Part shown: positions 1 through 6,328 of the stretch, one piece after another
Layout of the letters: every line of letters begins with the position of its first letter
Position numbering within the stretch: the stretch's first letter is position 1
Source of the DNA: an uncultured Oscillospiraceae bacterium
Lineage (GTDB): Bacteria; Bacillota; Clostridia; Oscillospirales; Ruminococcaceae
DNA: 26,902 nucleotides
NCBI GenBank assembly: GCA_905212515.1
Contig: CAJMEU010000016.1
Span: forward strand, 1 to 26,902
Reading direction: 5' to 3'
Notes under the pieces: generated by a model
What the model was told of the DNA's origin: nothing
Seen by the model: the letters and a program-made list of their open reading frames with translations, nothing else
Databases searched by the model: none
Translations under genes and position numbers: made by a program

Positions 1-7
1 CCCTCCC

Positions 8-108
8 GCCGGCTTTCCTAAAAAGAAAGCCGGCAAGCTACCTGGGGGTTCAGGGGGCAAAGCCCCCTGACGCTTCTTTCCCCCCTTTCTTTGCGGAAAG
101 AAAGGGGG
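8..108. repeat. Cluster of three perfect inverted repeats
   Basis: Three hairpins lie one after another. GCCGGCTTTC (8-17) pairs with 25-34. TCAGGGGGC (50-58) pairs with 62-70 across a 3-nt loop. CCCCCTTTCTTT (81-92) pairs with 97-108 across a 4-nt loop. The middle one is followed by a T/C-rich stretch and could end a plus-strand transcript entering from outside the window. No gene is visible here. The arrangement looks like the palindromic intergenic repeats common in clostridial genomes, but only one copy of this exact set is in the window. Confidence 0.6.
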
Positions 109-200
109 TGCCTCGCGGCATGAGCGCATAATATGGGCAAAACGGCTTGTCCGCGCAAAAAGAACGCGATGCTATAATGAAAGATATCGAATGCGCGGCC

Positions 201-232
201 GCCTTCTTTTGGCCCGAGCCCCAAAAGAAGGC
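201..232. repeat. 12-bp inverted repeat
   Basis: GCCTTCTTTTGG (201-212) pairs perfectly with 221-232 around an 8-nt loop. Neither strand has a clear T-run after it, so it is listed as a repeat and not a terminator. A TATAAT at 173-178 lies just upstream but lacks a well-spaced -35 box. Confidence 0.55.
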
Positions 233-392
233 AAAAGGGCCCCCGTGGACCGGTTGGGCGCGGGGATGAAAACGCGATGCGGTTTAAAAAAACTACATTT
301 ATTTTTGAGCATAAAAATACACAAATAAAATGAAATAATAGGAAAATGTACTAATTTTTGTTAAGATTGCAAGTATATTCATTCATTAATTT
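233..392. other. AT-rich intergenic stretch, no gene seen
   Basis: From about 285 to 392 the sequence becomes strongly AT-rich, with runs of A and T, in contrast to the high-GC surroundings. I see no credible coding region on either strand. Its composition fits an upstream regulatory region for the gene at 524, or a remnant of acquired DNA. Confidence 0.4.
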
Positions 393-422
393 GCAACTAG
401 TCACTATATAGTCACTAGTTGC
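393..422. promoter_or_regulatory. 30-bp operator-like dyad over the -35 region
   Basis: GCAACTAGT (393-401) is the reverse complement of 414-422, and the centre (403-412, ACTATATAGT) is itself palindromic. The same segment also holds TAGTCACTA twice in direct orientation (398-406 and 409-417), one helical turn apart. Its right end overlaps the -35 box at 419-424. This geometry is typical of a binding site for a dimeric repressor. The regulator cannot be named from the sequence. Confidence 0.55.
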
Positions 423-447
423 CTATTTGTCTGGCGACCCGTATACT
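419..447 (+). promoter_or_regulatory. Sigma-A-type promoter of the small four-cysteine gene
   Basis: TTGCCT (419-424), a 17-bp spacer and TATACT (442-447). The predicted transcript begins near 454 and reads into the gene at 524. The spacer contains GTCTGG (429-434), which pairs with CCAGAC (454-459). Confidence 0.6.
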
Positions 448-523
448 TAGGTTCCAGACGGGAAAGACATCGACATTGCATTCCGTCAAAATCCCTCATC
501 ATACTGATTTCGAGGTGGTCAAA

Positions 524-706
524 ATGGAAAACGAAAAAACCTGCCGCGACTGTAAGCACTACCGGCGGCACTATGTCGACATCGAAGGGAGGTACCATGA
601 AATCCACGACGGGCACTGCGTCTATCCCCGGGTCAAGCGCAAGCGGGCAGAGGATCTGCCCTGCGCACGCTTCACCCCGCTGGAGCCGGCGCCATCATCG
701 ACATAA
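524..706 (+). CDS. Small four-cysteine protein, putative zinc-binding
   Basis: This is a 60-residue cytoplasmic protein with no signal peptide or membrane segment. Cysteines at 7, 10, 32 and 47 and several histidines (12, 16, 25, 28, 31) form a pattern like a small treble-clef or zinc-ribbon site: a CxxC knuckle near the N-terminus, then single cysteines in the motifs GHCVYPR and DLPCARF. The ATG at 524 is chosen because GAGGTGG (512-518) sits 5 bases upstream. An in-frame ATG at 419 has no ribosome-binding site and lies inside the promoter. I do not recognise a named family. The gene is monocistronic and converges on pnp. The operator-like dyad at its promoter suggests it is switched by a specific regulator. 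Zinc binding is inferred from the cysteine spacing only. Confidence 0.7.
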   Translation: MENEKTCRDCKHYRRHYVDIEGRYHEIHDGHCVYPRVKRKRAEDLPCARFTPLEPAPSST

Positions 707-738
707 CAAAAGCCCCCTCGCGTTATCCGCGAGGGGGC
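707..738 (-). terminator. Intrinsic terminator of pnp
   Basis: An 11-bp perfect GC-rich stem (712-722 with 728-738, 5-nt loop) is followed on the minus strand by TTTTGTT. It lies just past the pnp stop codon and between two convergent genes. There is no T-run on the plus side, so it mainly serves pnp. Confidence 0.85.
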
Positions 739-755
739 CGCATTACGAAAGGCAC

Positions 756-2966
756 TCAGCGATCCCGGTGATGGTCATTCCGGCGTGTACCGCCGTCACG
801 GCGGGGAGGCCGGGGGCCGTCCGAGACGGTGTTTTCGGGGGTCAGGCCCTCCACCTCGATGAGGGCATCGCGGCGGGACAGGTTCAGACGGCCCTGCTCG
901 TCGATCTCGGTGACCTTGACCAGCACCTCGTCGCCCACGTGGACCACGTCCTCCACCTTCTCGACCCGCTTGACGTCAAGGCGGCTGATATGGACGAGGC
1001 CCTCCTTGCCGGGGGCGATTTCCACAAACGCGCCGAAGGTCATCAGCCGGGTCACGCGGCCCTTATAGATCGCGCCGATCTCCGGATCCTTCGCAATGGT
1101 TTCCACCACGCTCAGAGCCCGCTTGGCGTCCTCGGTATTGAGGGCGGAGATGAAGACCGAGCCGTCCTCCTCGTTATCGAGCTTGCAGTTGCACTCGAGC
1201 TGGATCTTCTGAATGACCGAGCCGCCCTTGCCGATGACCTCCCGGATCTTGTCCACGTCGATCTTGGTGGACAGCATCTTGGGCGCGTAGGGGGACAGCT
1301 CTTCACGCGGGGCCGGGATGGCCTTGAGCATGATTTCATCGAGGATGTGCACCCGCGCTTTGTAGGTCTTGTCGAGCGCTTCCTTGATGATGGCCGGGGT
1401 CAGGCCGTGGACCTTGAGGTCCATCTGGATGGCGGTGATGCCCTTATGGGTGCCGCCCACCTTGAAGTCCATGTCGCCGTGGAAGTCCTCCACGCCCTGG
1501 ATGTCCAGCATGGTCATCCAGCGCTCGCCCTCGGTGATGAGGCCGCAGGAGATACCGGCCACCGGCGCCTTGATGGGCACGCCGGTGTCCATCAGGGCCA
1601 GGGTGCTGCCGCAGATGGAAGCCTGGCTGGTGGAACCGTTGGAGCTCAGCACCTCGCTCACCAGGCGCAGCGCGTACGGGAACTCCTCGGTGGAGGGGAT
1701 CACGGGCAGCAGGGCGCGCTCGGCCAAGGCGCCGTGGCCGATCTCACGCCGACCGGGGCTGCGGGGCGCGCGGGCCTCGCCCACGGAGTAGGGCGGGAAG
1801 TTGTAGTGGTGCATATAGCGCTTGGTCTCGTCGGTGGAGATGTCGTCGATGATCTGCGCGTCGCGCAGGGTGGACAGGGTGCAGGTGGTCAGCACCTGGG
1901 TCTGCCCGCGGGTGAACATGCCGCTGCCGTGCACGCGGGGCAGCAGGCCCACCTCGGCGGCCAGGGGGCGGATCTCGTTGATGCCGCGGCCGTCCACGCG
2001 CTTGCCCTCGTCCAGCAGCCAGCGGCGCACCACGAATTTCTGCATCTTGTACATGATCTCTTCAATGGTGCCCTCGCCCCACTGCTCGGCGTACTGGGCC
2101 GAGAGGCGGTCGCGGATGGGCAGAAGGCGCATGTCGCGCACGTTCTTGTCGTCCGTGTCCATGGCGGCCTTGAAGTCGTCCAGGTACTCGGCCTTCACGG
2201 CCTCGAACAGGTCGTGGTCCAGCTCCATGGACTGGAACTCCTTCTTGGGCTTGCCGATTTCGGCCACGATGCCGTTGATGAAGGTGATGAGCTGCTTGAT
2301 CTCCCCGTGGGCCTCTTTGATGGCCTTGAGCATGGTGTGCTCGTCCACCTCGTTGGCGCCGGCCTCGATCATCACGATCTTCTCCATGCTGGCGGCCACG
2401 GTCAGCTGCAGATCGCTCTTTTCGCGCTGCTCCAGCGTGGGGTTCACCACCAGCTGGCCGTCCACCAGGCCCATGTAAACGCCCGCGATGGGGCCCTTCC
2501 AGGGGATGTCGGAGATGGAGATGGCGATGGAGGTGCCGATCATGCCCGCGATCTCCGGGCTGCAGTCCTGGTCCACGCTCATGACGGTCATCACCACAGA
2601 CACGTCGTTGCGCATGTCCTTGGGGAACAGGGGGCGGATGGGCCGGTCCACCACGCGGCTGGTGAGGATGGCCTTCTCGCCCGGGCGGCCCTCGCGGCGC
2701 ATGAAGCTGCCGGGGATGTGGCCCACGGAATACAATTTTTCCTCAAAATCCACGCTGAGGGGGAAGAAGTCGATGCCGTCGCGGGGCTTCTCGCTCATGG
2801 TGACGTTGCACAGCACGCGGGTGTCGCCGTAGGCGATCATGCAGCTGCCGTTGGACAGGCCGCACATCTTGCCCGTCTCCACCACGAAGGGCCGGCCGGC
2901 CAATGTGGTCTCAAATTTGCGGTAATGGGGGAATGTCTCTTTTTGCGATGCGAATTCCAATGCCAT
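756..2966 (-). CDS. pnp: Polyribonucleotide nucleotidyltransferase (PNPase)
   Basis: PNPase is a 3'-to-5' phosphorolytic exoribonuclease that releases nucleoside diphosphates and takes part in mRNA decay. The 736-residue protein has the full family layout: a first RNase PH domain (about 1-145), a helical linker, a second RNase PH domain (about 325-460), a KH domain with IGKGGSVIQKI (GKGG at 579-582) and an S1 domain (about 630-700). A short basic, low-complexity tail follows. Length is normal for the family. The ATG at 2966 is preceded by AGGAGG. It follows rpsO, the usual neighbour, with a 169-nt gap that holds two hairpins. The one nearer pnp (3006-3059) may be a control element, as the pnp leader is in E. 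coli. The terminator at 707-738 closes the transcript. Confidence 0.97.
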   Translation of the reverse strand: MALEFASQKETFPHYRKFETTLAGRPFVVETGKMCGLSNGSCMIAYGDTRVLCNVTMSEKPRDGIDFFPLSVDFEEKLYSVGHIPGSFMRREGRPGEKAILTSRVVDRPIRPLFPKDMRNDVSVVMTVMSVDQDCSPEIAGMIGTSIAISISDIPWKGPIAGVYMGLVDGQLVVNPTLEQREKSDLQLTVAASMEKIVMIEAGANEVDEHTMLKAIKEAHGEIKQLITFINGIVAEIGKPKKEFQSMELDHDLFEAVKAEYLDDFKAAMDTDDKNVRDMRLLPIRDRLSAQYAEQWGEGTIEEIMYKMQKFVVRRWLLDEGKRVDGRGINEIRPLAAEVGLLPRVHGSGMFTRGQTQVLTTCTLSTLRDAQIIDDISTDETKRYMHHYNFPPYSVGEARAPRSPGRREIGHGALAERALLPVIPSTEEFPYALRLVSEVLSSNGSTSQASICGSTLALMDTGVPIKAPVAGISCGLITEGERWMTMLDIQGVEDFHGDMDFKVGGTHKGITAIQMDLKVHGLTPAIIKEALDKTYKARVHILDEIMLKAIPAPREELSPYAPKMLSTKIDVDKIREVIGKGGSVIQKIQLECNCKLDNEEDGSVFISALNTEDAKRALSVVETIAKDPEIGAIYKGRVTRLMTFGAFVEIAPGKEGLVHISRLDVKRVEKVEDVVHVGDEVLVKVTEIDEQGRLNLSRRDALIEVEGLTPENTVSDGPRPPRRDGGTRRNDHHRDR

Positions 2967-3005
2967 AATATTGCCTCCTAAAAATTTGTATCTCTCAGGG
3001 AGGCT

Positions 3006-3059
3006 TTAGCAACAAATCCAACGCGTTTCGGTGCCGAAACGCCCTCGATTTATTGCTAA
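3006..3059 (-). promoter_or_regulatory. Long two-part hairpin in the pnp leader
   Basis: An outer 13-bp helix (3006-3018 with 3047-3059), a 4x4 internal loop and an inner 9-bp helix (3023-3031 with 3034-3042) form one extended stem ending about 40 nt before the pnp start. The single imperfect outer pair (3013/3052) is a C-A mismatch on the plus strand but a G-U pair in minus-strand RNA, so the structure fits the pnp transcript. No U-run follows it. In E. coli, RNase III cleaves a pnp leader stem and PNPase then represses its own message; this stem could play the same part, which is inference. Confidence 0.6.
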
Positions 3060-3090
3060 CAACCGTCCCCTTGAATCCCTCGTTTAATAC

Positions 3091-3126
3091 ACCGAAAGGC
3101 AGACGGGCTTCCCGTCTGCCTTCGGT
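3091..3126 (-). terminator. Hairpin between rpsO and pnp
   Basis: A 16-bp stem with one bulged A (3091-3107 with 3111-3126) begins about 10 nt after the rpsO stop codon. The following minus-strand bases (GTATTAAACG) are not a proper T-run. It may therefore be a partial terminator or a 3'-end stabilising or processing hairpin for rpsO mRNA that lets some transcription reach pnp. Confidence 0.5.
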
Positions 3127-3135
3127 CGATGGGTC

Positions 3136-3393
3136 TTATTTGCGCAGGCCCAGCTTGGCGATCAGGGCGCGGTAGCGCTCCACGTCCTTCTTCTGCAGGT
3201 AAGCCAGCAGGTTGCGGCGCTGGCCGACCATCTTCAGCAGGCCGCGATAGCTGTGCTTATCGTTCTTGTTGGCCTTCAGGTGCTCGTTCAAATGGTTGAT
3301 GCGCGCGGTGAGCAGCGCCACCTGCACCTCGGGGGAACCGGTGTCGTTCTCGCTCAGGCGGGCGGACGCGATGATCTCTTGCTTGTTCATCAT
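3136..3393 (-). CDS. rpsO: 30S ribosomal protein S15
   Basis: S15 is a primary 16S rRNA-binding protein of the small subunit platform. The 85-residue protein carries the conserved NDTGSPEVQVALLTARINHL segment near its N-terminus, then the helical HSYRGLLKMVGQRRNLLAYL region and the C-terminal LIAKLGLRK. The ATG at 3393 is chosen because GAGGAG lies 8 nt upstream; the TTG at 3414 would overlap that site. A second ATG directly follows and could also be used. A sigma-A promoter at 3508-3536 gives a leader of about 110 nt, long enough for the autoregulation known for S15, though I cannot identify the binding fold. It is the first gene of the rpsO-pnp pair. Confidence 0.97.
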   Translation of the reverse strand: MMNKQEIIASARLSENDTGSPEVQVALLTARINHLNEHLKANKNDKHSYRGLLKMVGQRRNLLAYLQKKDVERYRALIAKLGLRK

Positions 3394-3507
3394 AGTACTT
3401 TCTCCTCTTATCAATCAATTTGCCCTGGACGCAGCACCGGTAGACCATCGAGGGATGCGCCGTGCACCGGGCCCGGGTAGGTTGGCCGCAATTGCGGCAG
3501 CTTATAT

Positions 3508-3536
3508 AGTATACCACAGCCAAAGGGGGAAATCAA
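3508..3536 (-). promoter_or_regulatory. Sigma-A-type promoter of rpsO-pnp
   Basis: On the minus strand, TTGATT (3531-3536), a 17-bp spacer and TATACT (3508-3513). It lies between the lysR stop codon and rpsO, giving rpsO-pnp its own start separate from the rest of the ribosomal cluster. Confidence 0.75.
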
Positions 3537-3551
3537 GAGGATTTTCCCCTT

Positions 3552-4454
3552 TTACAGGCTGGGCAGCGGATAGTCCAGCTCGTAATTGCGGCACAGCTCC
3601 ATAAAGGCCTGCATGGCCGGGGTGAGGAATTTGTCCCGGTGGTAGATGATGTGGTACTTGCGCCTGAACGGCAGCCCCTCCACCTGGAAGGCGTGCAGCC
3701 TGCCCAGGCTCAGCGGCAGCGCCAGCATCCGCCGGGGCAGCACCGCCACGCCCACACCCTGGATGACGGCGTTCACCAGGGCGCCGGTGCTGATGCTCTG
3801 CCAGGCGGGGTGCACGGTATAGCCGGCGGCCTCCATCACGCTGTCCAGCACCTCCCGGGTGCCGCTGCCCTGTTCCCGCAGCAAAAAGCGCTGGGCCGCA
3901 AACACCTCTTGGGCCACCACTTCGCCCTGGGCGAAGGGCCCCTCGGCCGAACAGACGCCCACCAGCTCGTCCTCCATATAGGCTTCCTCCACCAGCAGGG
4001 GGCTGTGCACGGTGCCCTCGATGAGGGCCAGGTCCAGCTGGTTCTCCAGCAGCAGCCCCTCCAAATGTTTGGACTGGGCCACCTCGGCACGCAGCTCCAC
4101 CGCCGGGTACACCACGCCGAAGGCCTTGGCGTAGGCGGGCAGGAATTGCGAGCCGATGGTGATGCTGGCTCCCACCCGCAGCACGCCCTGGTCGTCCCAG
4201 TTGTGCATACCGGCCTCCATCTCGTCGAACAGGGCGCGGATATGCACCGCATAGGCTTTGAAGCGCAGCCCGGCCTCGGTGATGCACAGCCGGCGGGACA
4301 GCCGCTCGAACAGCTGCACGCCGTAGTAATGCTCCAGGTCCGCGATGGCCTGGCTCACCGCCGGCTGGGCCATGTACAGCGCGCGGGCGGCGCGGGTGAT
4401 GTTGCAGTCGTTCTCGCACACGGCCAAAAAAATTTTGATGTGGCGCAGCGTCAA
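3552..4454 (-). CDS. LysR-family transcriptional regulator
   Basis: This 300-residue protein has the standard two-part layout. An N-terminal winged helix-turn-helix (about 1-60) contains ITRAARALYMAQPAVSQAIADLE and the typical GVQLFERLSRR. It is followed by a periplasmic-binding-like effector domain (about 90-295) starting at GVLRVGASITIGSQFLP. Translation appears to begin at a TTG (4454) behind AAGGAGGAG. It is divergent from the two chromate-type transporter genes with a 109-nt gap, and the two promoters overlap. This is the usual arrangement of a LysR regulator that represses itself and activates the neighbouring genes with a small ligand. The ligand cannot be read from the sequence. No terminator separates it from rpsO, so read-through is possible. 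Confidence 0.92.
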   Translation of the reverse strand: MTLRHIKIFLAVCENDCNITRAARALYMAQPAVSQAIADLEHYYGVQLFERLSRRLCITEAGLRFKAYAVHIRALFDEMEAGMHNWDDQGVLRVGASITIGSQFLPAYAKAFGVVYPAVELRAEVAQSKHLEGLLLENQLDLALIEGTVHSPLLVEEAYMEDELVGVCSAEGPFAQGEVVAQEVFAAQRFLLREQGSGTREVLDSVMEAAGYTVHPAWQSISTGALVNAVIQGVGVAVLPRRMLALPLSLGRLHAFQVEGLPFRRKYHIIYHRDKFLTPAMQAFMELCRNYELDYPLPSL

Positions 4455-4502
4455 GGGGAGCTCCTCCTTCCATCATAACGAAATGCTTATCAGAACGATC
4501 AT

Positions 4503-4531
4503 ATTATACTATTTTACTTATCTGTCGGCAA
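4503..4531 (-). promoter_or_regulatory. lysR promoter overlapping the divergent chr promoter region
   Basis: On the minus strand, TTGCCG (4526-4531), a 17-bp spacer and TATAAT (4503-4508). On the plus strand the same bases include TATACT (4505-4510), a possible -10 for the transporter genes, but no good -35 lies 17 bp upstream. A weak plus-strand promoter overlapping the regulator's own promoter fits activator-dependent control by the LysR protein. ATAA-N8-TTAT at 4475-4490 is a possible regulator site. Confidence 0.6.
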
Positions 4532-4563
4532 GGCATATGGTAGAAGTAAAGGAGTGATGCACT

Positions 4564-5142
4564 GTGAAAAAGCCCTTCAAACTTTATGCGCAGCTGTTCT
4601 GGTATACGTTCCAGCTCAGCGCGTTCACCTTCGGCGGCGGATTCGTCATCGTGCCGCTGATGCGCAAAAAATTCGTACAGGACCTGCACTGGATCGACGA
4701 CGAGGAGATGATGGACATCGCCGCCATCGCCCAGTCCTCGCCGGGCGCCATCGCCGTGAACGCCTCCATCCTGCTGGGCTACCGGGTGGCCGGCGTGGCC
4801 GGGGGCCTGGTCACCGTGGTGGGCACGGTGCTGCCGCCGCTGGTCATCCTGTCGGTGATCTCGTTCTTTTACGCCGCCTTCCGCGCCAACCGCTATGTCA
4901 GCCTGGTGATGAAGGGCATGCAGGCCGGCGTGGCCGCCGTGATCTGCGACGTGGTGCTGACCATGGGCGCCAGCGTGCTGAAAAGCCGGCGGCTGCTGTA
5001 TCTGCTGACGCTGGGCGGCGCGTTCATCGCCGTGTATTTCTTCAAGGTCAATGTCATTTTGGTCATCCTGGTGTGCGGCCTGGTGGGCGCCTGGGACGCG
5101 GTGCGGCATCACCGCGGGCGGAAGGCGGGTGGCTGGCTGTGA
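4564..5142 (+). CDS. Chromate transporter family protein, N-terminal-type half
   Basis: A 192-residue integral membrane protein of the short-chain CHR family, in which two half-size proteins probably make one transporter. The conserved FTFGGGFVIVPLMRKKF motif (about 17-35) and SSPGAIAVNASILLGYR (about 58-75) identify the family. Hydrophobic stretches suggest about five or six membrane segments. The start is GTG at 4564 with GGAG 9 nt upstream. The stop codon overlaps the next gene by four bases (GTGA), so the two halves are translationally coupled. Family members move chromate or sulfate-like oxyanions, but many have unknown substrates, and nothing nearby fixes it. The divergent LysR gene is the likely regulator. 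Confidence 0.9.
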   Translation: MKKPFKLYAQLFWYTFQLSAFTFGGGFVIVPLMRKKFVQDLHWIDDEEMMDIAAIAQSSPGAIAVNASILLGYRVAGVAGGLVTVVGTVLPPLVILSVISFFYAAFRANRYVSLVMKGMQAGVAAVICDVVLTMGASVLKSRRLLYLLTLGGAFIAVYFFKVNVILVILVCGLVGAWDAVRHHRGRKAGGWL

Positions 5143-5708
5143 TCTACTTGGAACTGTTCTGGAGCTTTTTCCAAATCGGGCTGTTCAGCATCGGCGGCGG
5201 CTACGCGGCCATGCCGCTGATCCAGCACCAGGTGGTGGAGACCCACGCCTGGCTCACCATGACCCAGTTTGCCGACATCATCACCATCGCCGAGATGACG
5301 CCCGGCCCCATCGCCGTGAACTCGGCCACCTTCGTGGGCATCCACATCGCCGGCATCCCCGGCGCGCTGGTGGCCACGGCGGGATGCGTGTTCCCCTCCT
5401 GCGTCATCGTGCTGCTGCTGGCCTGGGTGTACGGCCGCTACCGCAGCATGAACGTGATGCAGGGCGTCCTGCAGGGACTGCGGCCGGCCGTGGTGGCCAT
5501 GATCGCCAGCGCGGGGCTGTCGCTGCTGGCCCTGGCCCTGTTCGGCACGCAAAGCGGCGCCGTCCACTGGGCCGATCTGAACTGGGTGGCGGTGGGCCTG
5601 TTTGCGGCCGCCCTGGCAGCCCTGCGCAAATTCAAAAAAAGCCCCATCCTGGTGATGGGCGGCACCGGCCTGGCCGGCATGGCCGTCTACCTGCTGCTGG
5701 GGATGTGA
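5139..5708 (+). CDS. Chromate transporter family protein, C-terminal-type half
   Basis: A 189-residue membrane protein, the partner of the preceding gene. It carries LFSIGGGYAAMPLIQHQVV (about 15-33) and the family signature MTPGPIAVNSATFVGIHIAG, followed by several hydrophobic helices. The GTG at 5139 overlaps the previous stop codon and is the only start that fits the homologous N-terminus (IYLELFWSFFQIGLFSIGGG). The two proteins share the same fold signature, as expected for paralogous halves that pair in the membrane. The substrate is presumably an oxyanion but is not proven. Confidence 0.88.
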   Translation: MIYLELFWSFFQIGLFSIGGGYAAMPLIQHQVVETHAWLTMTQFADIITIAEMTPGPIAVNSATFVGIHIAGIPGALVATAGCVFPSCVIVLLLAWVYGRYRSMNVMQGVLQGLRPAVVAMIASAGLSLLALALFGTQSGAVHWADLNWVAVGLFAAALAALRKFKKSPILVMGGTGLAGMAVYLLLGM

Positions 5709-5724
5709 GAGGAGGCGTCTTTCC

Positions 5725-6246
5725 ATGGAGTATCTCATCAAGCGCGGCACCTTGTACCAGCGCCGGCGGGACGGCACGTTCAGCGACGCGCTGGCCAAGA
5801 TCCAAAACACGCTGGACGGCCAGAAAAAGGAGATCGTCTCCCTGACGGACCTCAAGGAATACGCGGCGGACGTGTGCGGCGGCCAGGGCGTGAACGGGCA
5901 CCGCTACGAGCTGTGCGGCCCCGACGGCCGCCTGGTGGCCCTGGGCCTGCCCTGCTACGCGGCCGACGAGGACCCCGCGTCCCACGGCTGGCCGGTATCC
6001 CATCTGCCCAAGGCCGACCATGCGCATCTGCGGCTGGGCCCCGACGCCTACGAGCTGCGCCAGCTGGACCAGCAGCATTACCGGCTGTACGGCCCGGACG
6101 GCGCGCCGGCGCTGTCCATCGCCCACCGGGGCCTGCCCGGCGGCTGGGACCTGGTGGCCGCCGCCGATTTTCCCCCGCCCCTGCTGTGCGCGCTGCTGGT
6201 GTTCTGTTTGTACCTGGACCGGGAGAATGAATTTTTGCTGGTGTGA
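5725..6246 (+). CDS. Conserved-looking hypothetical protein in the transporter operon
   Basis: A 173-residue protein starting at an ATG behind AGGAGG, only 16 nt after the transporter stop codon, so it is probably the third gene of that operon. The first 45 residues are charged (LIKRGTLYQRRRDGTF...). The middle is beta-rich with repeated short units of the type HRYELCGPDGRLVAL and HYRLYGPDGAPALSI. The C-terminus has one hydrophobic stretch (FPPPLLCALLVFCLYLDRENEFLLV). The repeated beta units and the C-terminal helix followed by a charged end recall tubby-like/LURP-one-related proteins, but I would not rest an annotation on that. It lacks cysteine pairs or obvious catalytic motifs. Function unknown. 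Confidence 0.75.
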   Translation: MEYLIKRGTLYQRRRDGTFSDALAKIQNTLDGQKKEIVSLTDLKEYAADVCGGQGVNGHRYELCGPDGRLVALGLPCYAADEDPASHGWPVSHLPKADHAHLRLGPDAYELRQLDQQHYRLYGPDGAPALSIAHRGLPGGWDLVAAADFPPPLLCALLVFCLYLDRENEFLLV

Positions 6247-6291
6247 AATAGCTCCGCGGGCAACTTTTCCGCCCCGCGGCCCCAAGCGTCC

Positions 6292-6328
6292 AAAAGGCCT
6301 CCGGGAAAACTTCCCGGAGGCCCGTTTT
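6292..6328. terminator. Bidirectional intrinsic terminator
   Basis: A perfect 12-bp stem (6296-6307 with 6311-6322, loop AAC) has CGTTTTAT after it on the plus strand and TTTTGG after it on the minus strand. It separates the convergent transporter operon and ribF. A second hairpin (6254-6260 with 6273-6279) lies just upstream. Confidence 0.88.

Noticed and set aside
173..178. TATAAT as a plus-strand promoter near the left edge
   Set aside because: The nearest TTGTCC is 20 bp upstream, too far for a good sigma-A promoter, and no gene follows closely.
398..417. Two TAGTCACTA direct repeats as a mini CRISPR or attachment site
   Set aside because: Only two 9-bp units, no spacers of equal length, and no cas or integrase gene nearby. 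An operator explains them better.
573..2981. A plus-strand open frame of about 800 codons across pnp
   Set aside because: It is the antisense of pnp. Its translation is His-, Ala- and Asp-rich with no domain, a product of the high-GC codon pattern. A similar long antisense frame over infB (10360-12849) was rejected for the same reason.
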